Assembly: GCA_037102815.1 (NCBI GenBank)
Contig: BTPP01000002.1
Span: 3,782,001-3,846,000, forward strand
From: Neurospora intermedia
Taxonomy: Eukaryota > Ascomycota > Sordariomycetes > Sordariales > Sordariaceae
Direction of reading: 5' to 3'
DNA length: 64,000 nt
A model generated the notes under the pieces. It did not search any database. It was given only the letters and a program-made list of their open reading frames with translations, and was not told where the DNA came from. Below are positions 35,501 to 46,795 of the stretch, piece after piece (positions within the stretch are counted from its first letter, which is position 1; each line of letters starts with the position of its first letter). The translations under genes were made by a program, and so were the position numbers.

Positions 35501-35664
35501 GATTGCATGCTATGCCAGCTCTGAAATGAGTTGTTCTGGCTCTTCCGACCATTTTGTTGGACGCAGGTATGAACTCTGGCCACCCCCTGGTCAAGTAAAC
35601 AAACCCCCTTTGACGCCATGGATTTTTTTCCCCCAGAATTAGCAAACCCAAACTTTTCCTTCCT
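32524..35664. other. NCS-1 promoter region and cdc45 3' flank
   Basis: A 3.1-kb gap between two minus-strand genes. The segment next to 32524 should carry the NCS-1 promoter and leader. No frame is convincingly coding. Two short hairpin repeats sit at 35409-35496, and a GTAGTACACTAC motif at 33372-33383. Confidence 0.5.
35409..35496. repeat. pair of direct repeats that are each inverted repeats
   Basis: GGCTCAATCATTCGAGCCTC (from 35409) recurs with two changes at 35474-35496, 65 bp downstream. In the first copy GGCTC/GAGCC can form a 5-bp stem with an 8-nt loop; the second keeps GCTC/GAGC. An ATTGCATG follows each copy (35449-35456 and 35502-35509). Confidence 0.7.
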
Positions 35665-38341
35665 TCAGCCAATGACGACTTTCATGCTGAGACTTTCCAA
35701 GAAGCCACTAAGATCCTCCTTCTTGACCTCCACGACGCAGTGCTCAAAGCTGTCGATACGCACTCTGGCATTAGTCTCCGCCACCACGTCTTGGAACGCT
35801 GTTCCGAATTTGTTGAGGCCGTAGCCCCTTTCAAGTTCCTGATCGAGCTCGTCCTCATCTTCGTCCGACTCGTCATCGTCGTCCGAGTCCGAATCAGAGA
35901 GATCCGAGTCATCGTCGCTATCTTCCTCGTTGTCCTCTTCCTCGTCCTCATCGCCGCCGGCGTCGGACTTGGCTTTCTTTTTCTCTTCTTTTTCTTTTCT
36001 CTTGGCCTCCTTCTTCTCGGCCTTGATCTTGTCCTTGATCCTTCTCTGCATCTCCTTGGCTTTAGCTTTGGCCTCTTTTTCTTCGGCTCGCTTCTTGGCC
36101 GATTCACGGTCGAGAAACTTGGTATCTGGCCCACCGCCGCCACCAGTACCGACGACGACATACACTCCGCGCTTGTCATCTAGACTAGCCACTACGAGAG
36201 GTGTACCACGACCGCCATGGGCGAGCCTCCCGCCAGTGGCTTCTTTTTCCTGTTCCGCGAGTGCTTCACCGATCCAGAGGGCTAGCTTGGTCAAAGCGCC
36301 GGGATGATTGAAGAGTGTCGCATCTGGTGAGTCCTTGACCACGCACATGCGGAATGCGCGCAGATGGGATATTTGTTTCTTCTTCAAAATTGTCGTGCCA
36401 GTAGTGAAGATGGCCTTGTGTAGATACTGCGCCGTGGGAAGGCCAGCCTTAAGGGCCTCAATGTCCTCCAGCGCATCATACGCCTCCCAGAACCTGGGGA
36501 TCCACTCCTCACTTTGGCTCTGGTTGTTGTCTACGTCGAGAAGATCCTGAGATGGACCAGCAGGAAGATCATCAGCACTAGTGGTGTTCTTCCCCACTTC
36601 CAACAGGGCTCCAACTACGACACCGACATCTTGCGCACTCAGGGTTGCCCTCCAACCCCAACTGCGCACGAAGCCCCATCCATCTTTGGCACCTCCGCGA
36701 TCTTTCCCGTCCGTGTCTATTGTCGGGACAAGTTCGTCGAGGTTGTAGAGAGACGCGTATTTTAGTAATTTGGTGCGAAGTTCGCGCTTCAACATCATGT
36801 CCATGTGGGCATAACTCTGCTTGCACTGCACCAGACTGACACCCATCTTGGCGAGAAGCTTGTGTAATCGCTTCATGCCAGCCTCGCTCCACGTCTTTAG
36901 CCGAGAGAAGAGGTAGGGTGAGTGAAGCATGCTGTCGTATAAACTCCAGTGCCTAATAAGCAGGAACTTGGGCTCCGGCGACAACCTGATACTGGTATCC
37001 TCCGGACTTCGAGCGGTTGTTGGGATAATTCCTGTTGTCTCGGGGAGCACCCGGCCGTTTCCTATCTCTGGTGGGTTGAGACGTCTGACCTCGTCTCTCA
37101 GAAGCTGTCGTATTCTCGCGCCACGCATGCCGAGCCAACCGGAAATGCGGGCGTCTGACCTGCGAGCTGCTACCGCAATACCGGCAGATGAGCGGCCATA
37201 CAACTCCATTGACGTGACTCCAACGATCGCTAACCATAGCAGGTCGTTATCTTCACGACCTAGTTCTGACGCAAGGGAGTACATCATGGACGAGATGGGC
37301 TCCGAGTATGATGTACCCAGTCGGTAGTACTCGCGCAGAACTCCCTCGTTTTCTCGTCGTAGTCGTAGCAATCTTCGTCGGAGGGTGTTGGCTGAAGGGC
37401 CCCTGGGTGGTTGTGCTGCAGGCGGAGCTTCCAGCGCGTCACTGGAAAATAGGGCATCGTCGCGTAGAGATATGAGACCACGGTGTTGCGGCCGGCGAGG
37501 CGAATCTGGAATTGGACTCGACTGTATCTGGCATGAGAGATGTATTACTATGAAGAAATCGGAACGTACTCACCGAGTTGCTTCTTCGTCGCTGTCTAGG
37601 TCGGTCGTCTTCATCATCGTCCTCGTCAAAGTCAGACCATGATTTCCTCTTTCTGCCTGCAACGACTGATGTATCACCGGTGTCTTCCTCGGTCTCGCTT
37701 TCGTCTTCATCACTGTCGCCCAAGTCTCGGCCGTCATCTTCGATTTCGGGCATATCCACTAGGGCCAGATATGCATCTCGTTCCTTGGAGAGCTCATCTT
37801 CAATGTCGCCGTCATCCATGACAATGATGCCGCCTTTGCCTGGTTTGTATGCTCGCTCTATCCGGCCGCCATTGACACCAATGGGGGTTCGTGCAGAGAA
37901 TGTCCTGGCCTCTTGCGTCTCTGGTTCGAGGGGAAAGCCGCCGAAAACGTTGCCCAAGTTCCACGGGCGATGGGAGTCGATCACCCACACCTCCACACCC
38001 CCAAAGGTATTCTCTTCGCCCTCCGGTTCGAGTCCCAGAACTGTACCGAGGTCAACCATACCACCCACTCCCAAACATACGACGACTCCTCCAGCACCAC
38101 CACGGGTCTCCATCATGGGGCTGACGAGCTCAGTACCGGCACGTTCGAGGTCGGAGTAGCCAGCGACTGGCTGGATCTTGTGCGGGATATAGTCATGTTT
38201 GAGAAGTTGGGTTAGAATACGGCAGGCACATAGGGCATCGGTTTCGAGAGCGACCAGGATGAGGACGGGCGGCGATAGTGGGTGGCGGGTATTTTGCAAG
38301 TGGAGGTAGAGTTTTGATATAAGCTGCCGAGGGAGATACAT
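35665..38341 (-). CDS. cdc45: DNA replication initiation factor Cdc45
   Basis: Exons 37574-38341 and 35665-37527 with a 46-nt intron (GTGAGT donor, GCCAG acceptor); 876 aa. The N-terminus MYLPRQLISKLYLHLQ and PPVLILVALETDALCACRIL with LLKHDYIPHKIQPVAGYSDL is the Cdc45 DHH-like core; GIIVMDDGDIEDE and VWVIDSHRPWNLGNVFG follow. Acidic clusters (DSDEDESETEED) flank intron 1. LLWLAIVGVTSMELYG, SYAHMDMMLKRELRTKL and RFWEAYDALEDIEALKAGL belong to the C-terminal part. A charged Lys/Glu stretch followed by a run of ~45 mostly acidic Asp/Glu/Ser residues interrupts the region before the conserved ending. Known role: helicase cofactor in the CMG complex that unwinds DNA at origins and forks. Confidence 0.93.
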
Positions 38342-41300
38342 TGCGAAGGGAGAATCGGTATCGAGGGTGGATCTGCGAGGGAAATCGGCTGGGGACGGAT
38401 TGTCGAGGCGGGGCAGCGAGTCGACGTCGTCGTGGGATATTCGCCGGCGTGGAACACTTGTAGTTTACTCGATCGAGGCAACTAACTTGAGCTCTGTTCA
38501 CTGGGCAGAAAAAATAACCGACGGGGATGCGCGACGCGGCGTGCCCCGCGTTAAGAGCTTTCTGCTATGGACTATGTAGCTTGAAATGTACGATGGCAAA
38601 AAAAAAAAAAAATACTGGTGTGATGGCGATGCACGTCAGTCGGATAGTGATGTCGCGGTCGACAATAATTCGGGTGAGGGATGATGGTGTTGATAGGAGT
38701 GTTCCTTTGTTGATGTTGGCCAGGATCCTTTAATTGACATGGAAGGGCGACCAACCAGCGCTGCGCTTCGGACGCGCTTCGAGACGCGACTTTGTGAAAG
38801 TGGTTTTGTGCCAGGGCGGGCACAGCGTGCATTTCTTATCAACCACTGCAGTGAACTGCAGGGGCGTCAGCACAAAGCGTGCAGTGATGGAAAGGACGCG
38901 GCCAAGGAAAGCGACCAGTTTGCTTGTACCTAGTGTAGAGGTACGTAGTGGGGCTTTGGGTTTTAGGCAGGCAAGACGGGAGGTATCTACCTCTAGATAA
39001 TGGAGGTACCTCTATGTATCGAGAAATGGCGGGGTACAGCGCGAATTGCCCAGGGCAGCCAGCTGCTGACAGCCAAGGCCACAGGGGCACCCCGGGGCGG
39101 CCATCCCTCGACCGAAGCACGGGCATTGGTACAGTAATAAACTAGGTACATAATACGACTACCTAGGCAAATGCCTGCCCAGAGGACAACGGACGAACAA
39201 CGGCCAGTAAGGTTCCTGCACGACAGCAATGCGATAGAAGCTTCCACTTCTGCAACTTGTTCACCTGGTCGAACGTGGAATTTCACGAGAAGTCCTGTCG
39301 GCGGATGTCCCTGGATTTTAGTGAACTCTTTAGTTACCATACTGTCACCGTGGGTGGGACTGCCCAACAGCTGGAACTGAACTAATTTATCAACCTGGGT
39401 GACCAGCTGAGCTGCTCTTTCCACTCCATCTCCTAGCATAGGTGTCCAGGCAGAGACATGTCCCACAGAAAGGTCCGCGGTGAAGGAACGAACGGGGGAT
39501 TATGAACAATTCCGAAATTGCAGAGTGCGAGTCCAAGTGTAATAGTACAGGAAGGGGCCATCTACCTAACGATGTGCTTTCCAATCCTGGATTCCGGATC
39601 AGCGTCTCCGGATTTCCGATTCGACCTATAGTCCACCTAGCTTCCATCTTAGGTTCTCTTCTGTTTACCTACCTAGGTAGTTTGGTCCCTCTTTCCAGCT
39701 GTCAATTCACATTTCCATTGCTTGGATCACAACACAACAACTGCCGCACACCAGACACCACTCACAACACTGGTCATCCACCACGACACCCACACCACTC
39801 CCCGTCTCGTCGGCGACAGTCTCAATTTCACTCCATCCTTGCTACTACAGTAGCCAGCCGGCCTGCCAAGCCAGCCACGACGGCGGCCACTCTTGCGGCC
39901 CACGCTTTTCTACGGTCAACCTGACCGCTCCTCTGCCTTCACTGATCAAAGCAGGAAGAAGGCTGTTCAGAGGAACTGGCTGATGGTTGGACCCAGCAAC
40001 GAGGTGATCGGCACGCTTCTCAAAACACTTGTGGTTTGTAAGTCGCCCTGGGGTGCACCTACCGAGTAGTACACTAGAGTCAAGCATGGAAGCGACCCGG
40101 GGACTTGGGCAGGTAGCCAGCCAGACCTTGCCAGATATACGCTACTTTTGGACGCGGTAACAAATGGCAGCGTATATCCATAGATCGGCAAGCTGCTGTT
40201 TGATGCGAGGGGAAACGATGGGGCCCAGTACCCATGAGGCCATGGGCTCACCATCATGTTGACTGCGCCATACAAAATCTATCTATCACCTCGTTACTCA
40301 CTTGGTACTTGATACCCGACGAGCCTATTGTATTCCCCTCTCTCGCGGTCTTCTCAGTGCACAAAAGTGGTGTATTTGGAGCAGATTTACCATGGCGGAG
40401 CTCTTGCCGGTCCGATTGCTTACAATGGTTCAGGTCGAGGACATGTTCTGTCCCCTCACGAGAAAAAGAAAAGCTGGGTCCCGGGAGCTCGGGTAGCCAC
40501 CAGAGTGGTCTCCCAGGACAAGGACAAGGTGGGCAACGGTGGCAGATGTGGACTCGCCCCGTCCCCGATACATATCGTCCATTCCGATCCCTCGCAGATT
40601 CCCCAGCAATTCCCTGCTCCGCCAGCTTCCATTTCCGGGCCTGTCGGGCGGCTGAAAGTTTCCGCTCTCATTCCAAAATCCGTCACTTTGGGATTTCCCA
40701 TTGTGCCACATGGCCAATGGAAAAGGGTTCCTCATGCGGAAAGGACTTGTCGTTGCTTGTTCAAACGTGTAAAAACGACACAAGCCAATGGGCCAAGCGG
40801 CCTCGGTGCATGTTCGACTGTTTCGGGGACGACATCCTATTCTAGAATCCTGCCCTTGCTCGCTCGGCCATGGGTAGCTCTCGCAAACCCCATGCCAATC
40901 TCTACCGGAATGCCTGCACTCGTACCCGACAGGTCGGTACAGGCTTGGTCCTGCCTCTGGTGTGTCTGGTTTGCTGGGTGTGGTGTGTGTCGGCACGGCT
41001 GGGCAGATTGGCTTCCCTGGCTCCCTGGCCTGCCGCCCGAGACCAGGGGGGTGTCAGACTGGAACTGTCCCAGCACGGTGGGCTCTGTTGCGGCTCCCGC
41101 AGCGGTTGTGGGATGATGGATCCAGAGCTGGGGGAGGGGTTCGTCTGCCGAACTGGCTTGCAAGGTGCTACGCTATGTGTCCTGGCTACGCTGCCGGGAC
41201 GCTACTGGTACGTTTCCGACTTTGAATCTCTACTTCCACGTAGTACACTACATAAGGCCATAGAGACCTCCTAGCGCGGCAACGCTTCAGGTTTCTTGGT

Positions 41301-42007
41301 CTTTAGCACGTAGCAGACGGGGCCTGACTGAGACCCGAGTTTGGGCTATTCGGTGCGCTGGTGCTGGAGATGCATAGATGGCGTTTTCTCATATGCATCC
41401 GGCCCATGTCATTAGAGATCCCTTCCCCCTTGATTGGCGCCCCGGTAACTTATCATACCCACTCCGCTCTATACACGCCCCTCATAGCCCAGGTAATTAT
41501 GGTTTTCTTTGCGGTGTCTACTGTGTGTATAAGCCCCGAGTATCCACGGCACTCCGCCTTTTGAAGCTCTTCATTGGGACTTGATATGTCTCCAATATCA
41601 GATATTTTCCCCCTTCCCCCGCCTGCTCGTCTCTCTCTTCTGCTTGGCCGGGGCTTTTCCGACAAGTCCAAGTGAATGACGAGTCTCTTCCCAGACTGAC
41701 CCGAAAGACCATAAGCACCCATTGGTAACGTCTTCCTGGAGACCCAGTTTCGATTTCCTTCTACCTGATCCACCACGATCTCTCCGACAAGGCGTTCCTG
41801 TTCTTTATCTACAACTTCCCTCGGCCTTTCCAGAACATCAGCCACCCAAGCGAATCCAACAGCGAGGCGACATATGCTTTGTCCAAGAAGGTGAGGTGGA
41901 TCATGCACCTCCAGCTTCGACACTCGGTACTTACACCTCTCAGGATCGAATCAAACGTCAGCCCGAAGAATCGAGAGGAGATCTGTTCTGGACCACTTGA
42001 CAACGAG
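38342..42007. other. large divergent intergenic region
   Basis: The 3.7 kb between the divergent Cdc45 and LaeA-like genes is the largest gap in the window. It has many short frames up to ~260 codons (for example 40328-41116 plus) but none with a recognisable domain. CTACCTAGGTAG lies near 39668, and GTAGTACACTAS motifs at 40066-40077 and 41240-41251. The CT-rich tract at 41610-41660 may be part of the LaeA-like leader. A small non-coding RNA or an unrecognised lineage-specific gene cannot be excluded. Confidence 0.4.
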
Positions 42008-43247
42008 ATGGAACAAGGTGCGGGCGTTATTGAGCCGCTGGCCGAGGGCGAATGGCAGAGCGGAGAGGACACAGCCACCTCGGATTATGACCCAAGCATA
42101 GCCGAGTCGCGATATGGCTCTCTTACATCCAGCGTGAATGACCACGTCTGGGAATATGGAAGGTGCGTATCAGGGGAAGGGTTACTCAACACTCTTCGTT
42201 TGTGCTGTTGCTAATGCTCGGTCCAGGCGGTACCATACGTTTCGAGAAGGAAGATACCCGATACCCAACGATGACCTCGAGTACAACCGCGAGTACATGC
42301 GACATGCCATGCTCAAGGAGATACTAGAAGGAAAACTATTTATTGCGCCGATCGGAACTCGTCCCCAAAAGATTGCCGATTTGGGGACCGGATTTGGCGA
42401 TTGGGCCATCGAGAGTACGTACCAAGGGAGAATTGCGGTGAGCCACTTTCGCTTCGTTCGTACGTCAAACTGACACTTTGCCAGTGGGAGAGACTTTTCC
42501 TAGCGCCAAAGTAGTAGGCGTTGACTTGTCTCCAATTCAACCTGTCTGGATCCCGCCAAATGTCGAGTTTGTGGTAGACGATATCGAAGACGAATGGGTA
42601 CAAGACTCGGACTTTGACTTTATCCATTTGCGCTGGGTCAGTATAACGCTCAAAGACAACGAAACGCTATTCCGGAGAATATTTGAGTACGACTGCTTCT
42701 GTCATCTGTCGCCCCTTTTTTTTGATCCCGCTAATGTGTACGGCGCAGGAACCTTAAGCCTGGCGGCTGGGTTGAGTCCGTAGAAGTGAAGCCGAACGTT
42801 TTCAGCGATGATGACACGGTTAAACCTGATCACGCGCTGTTGAGATTTTATGATCTTACGCGCGAGGTGCTCTCAACCAGATACGGATTCCAGGTTGAAA
42901 TCGCCCAGCGCATCTCCGAGTTGATGCACAGAATAGGTTTCATTAACGTGCGGGAAATCGTCATGAAGGTACCGGTGGGTGAGTGGCCCAGGGACCAGCA
43001 TCAGCGCATCATAGGCCGGCTCATGAAGGAGGTAAGCATGGATCTATGCGTTGCCATGTCGGCAAGGCCGTTTATCGAAAACGGAATGGAGGAGAAGGAG
43101 AGAGAGGAGCTCCAAAGCAGTGTGAAGGCTGTGCTGAACGACCGGCGAGTTCATGCGCAATTGCCGGTATACTTCATTGTAGGCCAGAAGCCGCCATTGA
43201 GCGCGCATCCGAGTACAACGAGTTTCGGCAGTAGTCAGCAGACATAG
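42008..43247 (+). CDS. LaeA-like SAM-dependent methyltransferase (TAM domain)
   Basis: Exons 42008-42162, 42227-42414, 42485-42686 and 42749-43247; introns of 64, 70 and 62 nt; about 347 aa. The order is an acidic N-terminus, the RRYHTFREGRYPIPNDDLE motif, the SAM-binding motif KIADLGTGFGDWAIEMGE, VVGVDLSPIQPVWIPPNVEF, a DFDFIHLRWV motif and NLKPGGWVESVEV, all typical of the fungal LaeA/Umta family (Methyltransf_23). Family members regulate secondary metabolism and development through the velvet complex, or are small-molecule methyltransferases; these cannot be told apart here. The 5' end is uncertain: ATG 42008 has a good context, while in-frame ATG 41903 would add 35 residues of less typical sequence, and an upstream exon is possible. 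Confidence 0.8.
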
Positions 43248-44341
43248 GAATTTGGTGAGGAATCGAGAAACAAAAGACCAAAACAGAAAGGATCCAAATT
43301 TGTCTTTTTTTTTTCCGAGGTGTTCTTCGGTGTCGATGTTGACATGTCACATCGGCTCTCCAGTCAAACCATACTGTCGGGTCCGAATTCCACTTCCCCA
43401 ACAAGCGAGCAGCCGTTGATTTGCATGCGCAGTACAGTACGTAAGCACGACACGACCTTTGTTACTTTTGCGTTCCACCTTGAAACCCGACAGTTTGGAT
43501 CATTTGGATCTGAGTCAAGGGCCGAATCCGAGTTGTCGGGTAAGGGGGTGGGGCCAAACCGAGGGAAAAACGGGCGAAGGGGGCGCGCCCCGGGACTCGA
43601 GAGGGGTGTGGGCGTTGGCGCCTGGGTTCATGTGGTGGTGCAAACTGCAGCAACCTGGAAGCTGACAAGAAGCTGAAGTGAGGAGGAGACGCCCAGTCAC
43701 TCCAGTGTGCCGGGGACACCTTGAAAGGGTTGCCCAGAAGGGTTCCGGCCACCGCTCCAAGGTCGCCATCATTCCCGCCATACAGGAAGAGTTTTTTTTT
43801 TTTTTTTTGGCGGTGATCCACGATCAAATCGGGCATGTTATTGGGCGGGTTGCATTTCAATTCAGGGTTAAGTGAAAGCAGCGTTGCTTTTCACGACCTT
43901 TTTTTTTGCTCGTAGCACAGTGTCTGCGTTCTCGACCTCATTTGGTTCTGAATCACCGGAGCTATTCCCGTTGCCGGGTTGTGGTTTCGATGGCGGAGTG
44001 TGTCAGGAACTGTTGACGTTACACAAGCCCAGTGGGCGATGTCGCTGCTACATGACTATGTACATACACTGCGATACACTAAACTCATTGGCCGAGTTGG
44101 CAGCGGGCAATCGTTCATCAAATCATCTCGTCAGCCAATGGGAAGCACGTGCCATGTGTGCATAACTTGCATAAACCACGCGCGTACATCAAAGCTTTCC
44201 TTGCACACGACATCAACGTGGGATTCGTCAACCTGGTTGGCTACTCACTTTCAAGCTTCCCCCTTTTTTCATCCTCTCACAATCCCTTGCCAAGTAAATA
44301 AACACCCCCGCCATCTTGTTAGCAAGGTCATGTCATAAGAA
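43248..44341. other. intergenic, tandem plus-strand genes
   Basis: This 1.1-kb gap holds the 3' end of the LaeA-like gene and the promoter of the JmjC gene. A run of 17 T lies at 43792-43808. No coding frame was recognised. Confidence 0.55.
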
Positions 44342-46186
44342 ATGACAACTACGTCAAGGTCAAAACTTATCGGGTTTTGCCTAAGCGCAGTCCAACAGAT
44401 CATTCAAGAATGCGCCTACATTGCTGACGACGAACCTGCCTTTTCATCATGGTCTCCATCACCTCACCAGAATGCTGGCTCACCGAAGCCTCCATCCAAC
44501 GTCCAAAACTTGGGAAGCATCCGGCTCTGCGGGCTGGAAGGCTGCCAAGAACCATTAGTCGAACTCCTATGCCGACAAGCGTCGAGGATTTTGCAGCTCT
44601 ATGAAACCAGTTCAGGCGATGCCGGTCCCAGCGATTATGCCAGTCTCAAACCCCGAACAGAACGCGAAAAGGCAATTGCACTGGTAAAGAGAAGACTTGA
44701 GCTCTTGACAAAAACAGCATATGGCAAGTTCTATGCGTACATGTACAAGGAGGTGCCGACCTGCTGGCGACAGCTTTACACGGATGCGGCGATCTTGAGG
44801 TTTGCGGTTTTAGTTTTGCTTGAGTTTGACTTTGAAGCTGATGCGGGATCGAAGGGAGACGCTGATGAGAAGGAGAGAAGGATGAAGAGGAAGATGATTG
44901 TTGATGAGATGGTCAAAACGCTGGATTTGAGTTTGATATTAGCTGGGGCTGCGGGCCAGAGCCGCGGCAGGAAGTGGGTTGATGAAGCTTTTGCGTTGTT
45001 GGAGGATGTTCTGGGGGATATGACAGCTGTGACACTAGCTGCTGCTGGGCGAGCAAAGAAGGGTAATGATGATGAGCAGGAAGGCGAAAGACCACAAAAG
45101 AAGCGGCGTCTCTCATCGTCTTCCAGCACCAAAGACGAAGCAATCAAAGGAATCAACGACAGCTGGCAAAACGCGCCATCCTTTTCTACCGTCGAACCCT
45201 TCACGCCGCCCGTCAAGAACCCGATTTCAAGGATTTCTGCCGAGTCCCTCTCCCTTGAAGCATTTCAGTCACACTTTGCGAAACCTCGCCCAGACGGTAA
45301 TCCAGGCCCAGCTCCCCTGATCATCACAGGTCTGGTAGACCATTGGCCAGCACTCACCACCCACCCCTGGAACAAGCCAGACTACCTCTTATCTCGCACG
45401 CTCTCCGGCCGGCGGCTCGTACCCGTCGAAATCGGCCGCAGCTACGTTGACGAAGGCTGGGGGCAAAAAATCATCTCGTTCGGCGAATTCTTGTCCAAGT
45501 ACATTGACGCTTCTATCCCCTACACTCCCTCATCTTCCAACGTATCCCCTTTCCTCTCCTCGTCATCCTCAGCTCAACCGCAGCCCTCATCCTCGGACCT
45601 ACTACCCGAAAAAGACAACACCCAAATAGCCTACCTAGCGCAGCACCCCCTCTTTCTCCAACTGCCCCGTTTACGACAAGACATTCTGATTCCGGACCTC
45701 TGCTACACCGCGCCTCCCTCACACCCCACAGACCCAAGTCAAGATCAACCGGAACTTGACTCGCCGCAACTCAACGCCTGGTTCGGCCCACCGGGCACGA
45801 TCACCCCGTTGCACACGGACCCGTACCATAATTTGCTGGTGCAAGTAGTGGGGAGGAAGTATGTGCGGCTGTATGGGCCGGAGCAGACGGTGAGGATGAG
45901 GCCAAGGGGAAAGGAGGGGGGCGTGGAGATGGGGAATACGAGTCAGGTTGATGTTGGGGTTGTTGAGGGGTGGGATAAGTTGGAGGGAGAAGATGAGGAG
46001 GAGGTAAAGTCAGGAGATGAAGGGGGCAGAGAGAATTGTGAAATGGGTTGGGAGGATGACTTTAAAAAGGTGCCGTTTGTGGATTGTATATTGGAGCCGG
46101 GAGATACCTTATACATACCGATCGGGTGGTGGCACTATGTGAGGGGGTTGAGTGTTAGTTTCAGTGTTAGTTTCTGGTGGAATTAG
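44342..46186 (+). CDS. JmjC-domain oxygenase (JMJD5/KDM8-like)
   Basis: A single exon of 614 aa. Residues ~1-240 are helical with an acidic/basic linker (EGERPQKKRR). From ~290 the JmjC module begins: ISRISAESLSLEAFQSHF, PLIITGLVDHWPAL, RRLVPVEIGRSYVDEGWGQK, then NAWFGPPGTITPLHTDPYHN and IPIGWWHYVRGLSVSFSVSFWWN. His491 and Asp493 of the HTD motif and His598 of WWHY form the iron-binding triad, so the enzyme looks active. An acidic insert (EGEDEEEVKSGDEGG) lies between them. Family knowledge: JMJD5-type enzymes are Fe(II)/2-oxoglutarate hydroxylases acting on histone or ribosomal/other proteins; the fungal substrate is unclear, and demethylase activity should not be assumed. Confidence 0.88.
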   Translation: MTTTSRSKLIGFCLSAVQQIIQECAYIADDEPAFSSWSPSPHQNAGSPKPPSNVQNLGSIRLCGLEGCQEPLVELLCRQASRILQLYETSSGDAGPSDYASLKPRTEREKAIALVKRRLELLTKTAYGKFYAYMYKEVPTCWRQLYTDAAILRFAVLVLLEFDFEADAGSKGDADEKERRMKRKMIVDEMVKTLDLSLILAGAAGQSRGRKWVDEAFALLEDVLGDMTAVTLAAAGRAKKGNDDEQEGERPQKKRRLSSSSSTKDEAIKGINDSWQNAPSFSTVEPFTPPVKNPISRISAESLSLEAFQSHFAKPRPDGNPGPAPLIITGLVDHWPALTTHPWNKPDYLLSRTLSGRRLVPVEIGRSYVDEGWGQKIISFGEFLSKYIDASIPYTPSSSNVSPFLSSSSSAQPQPSSSDLLPEKDNTQIAYLAQHPLFLQLPRLRQDILIPDLCYTAPPSHPTDPSQDQPELDSPQLNAWFGPPGTITPLHTDPYHNLLVQVVGRKYVRLYGPEQTVRMRPRGKEGGVEMGNTSQVDVGVVEGWDKLEGEDEEEVKSGDEGGRENCEMGWEDDFKKVPFVDCILEPGDTLYIPIGWWHYVRGLSVSFSVSFWWN

Positions 46187-46795
46187 GCTGGGTTTTTTTT
46201 TCATTGAAGGGTCGTATTTAAGACTTTGTCAACATGAAGTTATTCCCATGCTTGGCGTCGACTTTCTTTTCACATGCAATGACCTGACGGGCGGTTGCCC
46301 CTTTTCGCACTTCCTTGTACAGTCCCTGTCCAATTGGATGGGAAAAAGAGGTCAATTAAACGGCTGGACGTTCAACCCCTGTCTCACCACACCACCACAC
46401 TACCGAAACCCCTGTAGCACGACGGCGATTAGCAGGCCCACAAGGCTGGAACGCGCCGAAGCTCCCCACAATATGTAATGGGTGTATTCGTCATTTTGGA
46501 CATCTGTCTTTTGTTTCTTGTCTTTCTTTCCTCCTTCCCCGATTTCCAGGAACTTCGTCTTCGCCTTCACGATTCAGTTCGCGCCACTCGTTTTGCGCTT
46601 TGAACAAGCACCAATTTGGTCAATCGATCCGTTCGACCCCGACATTCCTTACCTGTTCCACGATAAGCGACCAATGTTACCCCAAATGATTAGGTAGCTC
46701 GCCATCACGCATTCGCTACCTACCTTTCGCCTCGAACTTGTCCTCGAATTCTCCGAAATACGGAAACCGTCGCAAACACGATCGCATAATCCACG
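46187..46795. other. intergenic with promoter of the Alg7 gene
   Basis: A 609-bp gap with no coding frame of note. The TACCTACC motif at 46717-46726 is one of many in this genome. Confidence 0.55.
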
